The notes under the pieces: model-generated
What the model was told of the DNA's origin: nothing
The model's database searches: none
The model's input: the letters and a program-made list of their open reading frames with translations, nothing else
Shown: positions 5,665-8,376 of the stretch, in pieces
Position numbering within the stretch: position 1 is the stretch's first letter
Layout: each line of letters begins with the position of its first letter
Made by a program: the position numbers and the translations under genes
Assembly (NCBI GenBank): GCA_027311485.1
Contig: DAICYU010000145.1
Span: 1-8,376 of the forward strand
DNA: 8,376 nt
Origin: Acetobacteraceae bacterium
GTDB lineage: Bacteria > Pseudomonadota > Alphaproteobacteria > Acetobacterales > Acetobacteraceae
Reading direction: 5' to 3'

Positions 5665-7160
5665 TTGTTCTTTGCCCTGTCTTGTGCGCTCCCTGGGCCG
5701 CCAGATCGATTGGAGCGCGCGTTGGAACTACCCTCCGGCGCCAGCGAACGGCCGAGGGGGTCGTTGTTCGGGGAGAGTTTGTCCACTGCGGGACCAGCCT
5801 GTTGCGTGAGCAAGAAATTGGTTCCCGAGAGCTTGGGGGCATCTACGGGCGGCATCCGGCCGAACATCTGAATGTGGAACTCTTCATCGGTCACGAGGCC
5901 GAGGCTGAGAACTTCCAACAGGCGGGTCTGTCGCATGACGAGCTGGGGTTCCAGCTCGGTCAGCGGTCGAAGTTCGGCGGGCGGGAACTCGACGGAAACG
6001 ATGACGGGGTAGCCAAGGAGCTGATAGGCGCAGGAGAACAGGTTGGAAAGAAGTTCTCCAACGGGAGCGTTGAGACTGTCCGCGTTCATGGAGAACACGC
6101 GCGCTTCGACGCTCGCGGTGTTCACACCGGACTCGCCACGCCCCAAGATGGTCGATACCGCTTTCAGGCCAGCTTGGTTCTGTGCGTTGAGAACTCCGAT
6201 CAGCGCCTTGATGTCGATCCCGACGCCGGGGTTCTTGTCGTTGATGATCGTGACTTCGGTGGCGTCCGTGTGGACGAATGCTTCGTCGGGACGGACTTGG
6301 GAGAATGCGCCACGAATGTCTTGGATACGGGCTTCGATCCACGTCCGGAGTTGCAGCGAGTCCGCGCGAATGTTGGCTGGTGCTGCGTTCTGCAACACCG
6401 TTTCCAGCACTTTAATGTCGATACGCGGAAAGCCGGTGAGGTTGAGAATGCGATAGAGCGAGTTGACGACTTCCTGCCGGGCGGCGATCGTGTTGATCGC
6501 GCTGACGAACGGCGATGTGGAGTAGTGCGTCAGCGGCGAGTTGCGATACCGGCTGATGAAGAACGTCGGAATGTTCAGGTCGATCGGCATCTGCGAGCCG
6601 CGCGGCCATTGCTGCGGCCAGGGCTTGCCGGGTTCTGGCTCGAACCACCAGAGCGTGTGGGGATCAACCTGCCGTATCTCGTTCGGCACGAAATTAGTTC
6701 CAGCCACCAACTCGGCCGCGCAGGCGCCGCGCAGCAACAGCATGTAGCGGAATTGCTCCGCGAGGATGCGGAGGCTGGGACGTTCCTGATAGCCCTGCGA
6801 GAGATCGAGGCGGCGCGTCAGCTTGGCAACCATCTGGTTCCACAGCCGATACGCTTCTTCGTGATACTCGCCGTTGATGTCTTTGATGATGACCTGGGGC
6901 TTCTGGTCCGCCAGCGTCAGGTAGGCGTGGACCGCAGCGGACGTGTCGGGATCGGCGGACGCAAGCAGCTCCATGAGCTGCATGGAGTCGCCAATCCGGC
7001 TCCAATCCCCGATGTCAATCAGATGGTCCCGGTAGATCGGGCTGACCTGACGGAAGGACGGGGCCGCCGGGTTGAATGGCGGCGGCGATGCGACACCCTG
7101 CGCCGCACTCTTGCGGCGTGGTGACACGAATTTCACCAGTGAGGCGAGGTTTACGGCCAT
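5661..7160 (-). CDS. Phage portal protein
   Basis: The portal forms the ring at one capsid vertex through which the terminase pumps DNA and to which the tail attaches. The 499-residue length is normal for the family. Supporting sequence features are a low-complexity proline-rich N-terminus (residues 20-40); the stretch around 125-152 (ERPSLRILAEQF, then MLLLRGACAAELV), typical of portal wing/clip regions; VDPHTLWWFEPEPG at about 165-178; and a mainly helical core with LKAVSTILGRGESGV at about 332-346, followed by a stem/crown-like segment. The last 45 residues are rich in N, S, G and R and are probably disordered. The gene starts at an ATG 64 bp after the terminase stop. Its TGA overlaps the GTG start of the next gene (GTGA). 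Position directly after the terminase supports the call. Its exact portal subfamily cannot be told by eye. Confidence 0.88.
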   Translation of the reverse strand: MAVNLASLVKFVSPRRKSAAQGVASPPPFNPAAPSFRQVSPIYRDHLIDIGDWSRIGDSMQLMELLASADPDTSAAVHAYLTLADQKPQVIIKDINGEYHEEAYRLWNQMVAKLTRRLDLSQGYQERPSLRILAEQFRYMLLLRGACAAELVAGTNFVPNEIRQVDPHTLWWFEPEPGKPWPQQWPRGSQMPIDLNIPTFFISRYRNSPLTHYSTSPFVSAINTIAARQEVVNSLYRILNLTGFPRIDIKVLETVLQNAAPANIRADSLQLRTWIEARIQDIRGAFSQVRPDEAFVHTDATEVTIINDKNPGVGIDIKALIGVLNAQNQAGLKAVSTILGRGESGVNTASVEARVFSMNADSLNAPVGELLSNLFSCAYQLLGYPVIVSVEFPPAELRPLTELEPQLVMRQTRLLEVLSLGLVTDEEFHIQMFGRMPPVDAPKLSGTNFLLTQQAGPAVDKLSPNNDPLGRSLAPEGSSNARSNRSGGPGSAQDRAKNK

Positions 7161-7224
7161 GTCAGTCCGGCATACGCCGAAATGACAGAGTCAACAAGGA
7201 CTTTTATTTTGATATATACTTTAA
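7161..7224 (-). other. AT-rich intergenic gap between terminase and portal
   Basis: This 64-bp gap is markedly richer in A+T than its surroundings. Read on the minus strand it holds a TATATA-containing tract, then AATAAAAG (7208 to 7201), then a small inverted repeat TGAC-TCT-GTCA (7193 to 7183). Parts of it resemble the gap at 3405-3462. The inverted repeat could be an operator or nothing more than chance. A TTGACT box overlaps it, but no well-spaced -10 follows. No convincing Shine-Dalgarno sequence for the portal lies in the last 15 bases; the best candidate is a weak GGA. Its role is unknown. Confidence 0.4.
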
Positions 7225-8376
7225 TCAGCGACGCTTTGTTCTCCCGAATAGGTTCCCTGGTGTCTGCAATGTGACCTTGTTGGCAATGATGATGGAACGG
7301 TTGTCCGTTTTATTCAAGATGTTCATCAAGGTCGGAAGGCGTGTCGCGGCGCGGAGGAATGCGAGCGAGTGGAAATAGTGGTCCGCTCCGGTGAGCTTCA
7401 CCCACTTCGCGGGCTTCTCCGGGTCTTCCTCGCGGATCATGTCGCGAAGATGGCTGACCAGCACGCCGGCTTGCATTCCATACCCGGAGAAGGCGAACTC
7501 GCGGGTGCGAACCGCACGGGCGACTTCGTCCAGTAGCTTTGTGCGGTTGGCCTGCCAGTGCGTGATGACTTCCTCAAGGTTCTCGACGGGCTTCAACTCC
7601 GGATCGCCGCGATACTCGATCGGCATCACCCGGCCGCTGGTGGCGTCGCGGAGCGCATCGGCGGTGGGCGTGTAGGGGTGACGGTCACATGCCCCGGCGA
7701 TCAGATGATAGCGGGAATTGATTTCCTGCACGGTGGGCAACAGATCATCGACACGCACAGCTTGAAAGTCGAATACCAGCGTGCGGTTGCCTTTGATGGT
7801 GCCGAGCGTCAGGTGGCAAATCTGCCCCATGTCGATGCCGAGGAACACGGGTGTGTCGGAACTGAGTTCCGGCACGGTTGGGGTTTCCATGCAGGCTTTG
7901 ATGGCGGCTTCGGTCAGACGCGCCTTGGAGTCGGTGTAGGGTTCGCCAAGCACGGTGTTATACCAGCCGCGCACGAAGTCTTTGCGGGTATAAGAGAACA
8001 TCTGTTCGATGATGTAGGGCGTGGTGATGCGGCCCGAGCTGAATGGCCGGATGCGGTATCCGCGCCCTGACGTGCGCGTGGGGAATTTCGCGACCCATTC
8101 ACGGGAGGTATCATCAAGGTCTAGCGGTGCGCCGCAGCGTTCGCATACCACAAGCGACTCATCGAGGCGCATCTTGTGGAAATGGTTCTCGGTGATCTCA
8201 TCGAGGGAGATGTCACCCGGCAGGCCAGGTATCACCACCCACTTGCGATCCCATAGCGGGACTTGCCAGTGTCGGCAGGCGTGGCAGCGGCAGAAGTATT
8301 CCCGCTGGTCCGAGAGCGAATAGGTGGCGTCGATGCCGTAGCCGTTCCACGTAGGCGTGGAGAAACGCTGTTTGAT
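7225..8376 (-). CDS. Phage terminase large subunit, C-terminal part (5' end outside window)
   Basis: This is the motor and nuclease that packages phage DNA into the prohead. Only the last 383 residues are visible; the frame is open to the window edge, so the ATPase domain lies outside. A GTG at 8238 is an internal codon, not the start, because homologous-looking sequence continues upstream of it. Visible parts, numbered from the window edge: a zinc ribbon of the kind found in GpA-type terminases (C31-x2-C34 paired with C78-x2-C81, preceded by an STPTWNG stretch typical of the family), then an RNase H-like nuclease domain. Likely metal-binding acidic residues are D182 in FLGIDMG, D231 in GACDRHP and D332 in ADHYFHSLAF. 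The C-terminus is basic (GRTKRR). The gene directly precedes the portal gene, as expected for this family. The terminase call is secure; assignment to the GpA subgroup is an inference from the zinc ribbon. Confidence 0.9.
   Translation of the reverse strand: MKQRFSTPTWNGYGIDATYSLSDQREYFCRCHACRHWQVPLWDRKWVVIPGLPGDISLDEITENHFHKMRLDESLVVCERCGAPLDLDDTSREWVAKFPTRTSGRGYRIRPFSSGRITTPYIIEQMFSYTRKDFVRGWYNTVLGEPYTDSKARLTEAAIKACMETPTVPELSSDTPVFLGIDMGQICHLTLGTIKGNRTLVFDFQAVRVDDLLPTVQEINSRYHLIAGACDRHPYTPTADALRDATSGRVMPIEYRGDPELKPVENLEEVITHWQANRTKLLDEVARAVRTREFAFSGYGMQAGVLVSHLRDMIREEDPEKPAKWVKLTGADHYFHSLAFLRAATRLPTLMNILNKTDNRSIIIANKVTLQTPGNLFGRTKRR

Noticed and set aside
5682..7124. A plus-strand open frame of about 480 codons opposite the portal gene
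   Set aside because: It mirrors the portal codon pattern, has the same biased composition, and the portal call on the minus strand is strong.
7166..7194. A sigma-70 promoter (TTGACT with TATGCC) upstream of the portal gene
   Set aside because: The spacer is only 14 bases and TATGCC is a poor -10 box, so it does not meet a reasonable promoter standard.

Overview
This is a stretch of a tailed double-stranded DNA bacteriophage or prophage (Caudoviricetes). It covers the packaging, capsid and lysis genes. All ten genes I can support lie on the minus strand, so transcription runs from the right end of the window to the left. The DNA is GC-rich. The GH108-type endolysin and the three-TM 'gene-transfer release' holin are combinations often seen in phages of Proteobacteria, particularly Alphaproteobacteria. 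That host assignment is an inference, because the window contains no host gene, tRNA or integrase.

Layout in transcription order: the C-terminal part of the terminase large subunit (8376 to 7225, entering from outside); an AT-rich gap of 64 bp; the portal protein (7160 to 5661); a small TM/coiled-coil protein (5664 to 5368); the endolysin (5371 to 4784); a tryptophan-rich membrane protein of unknown function (4787 to 4203); a GTA-type holin (about 4206 to 3682); a 68-residue orphan (3669 to 3463); a second AT-rich gap of 58 bp; a prohead protease fused to a scaffold domain (3404 to 2271); a probable decoration protein (2267 to 1758); the major capsid protein (1718 to 537); a strong hairpin; a 100-residue unknown protein (466 to 164); and the start of a probable tail or virion protein (162 to beyond base 1).

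The genes form one production line. The terminase cuts and pumps DNA through the portal. The protease-scaffold protein directs shell assembly and is then expected to remove the scaffold. The capsid and decoration proteins form the shell, and the holin and endolysin release the particles. The unusual point is that the lysis cassette sits between the portal and protease genes, inside the head module. Genes from the portal to the holin are joined by 4-bp overlaps of the form NTGA. The last of these would require a CTG start for the holin, which has no ATG, GTG or TTG in a suitable place. There is no gene-free stretch over 300 bases; the largest gaps are 70, 64 and 58 bp. I see no CRISPR array, insertion sequence, tRNA or defence system, and nothing that looks like a wholly new system. 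The points of interest are local oddities within a phage structural and lysis region.
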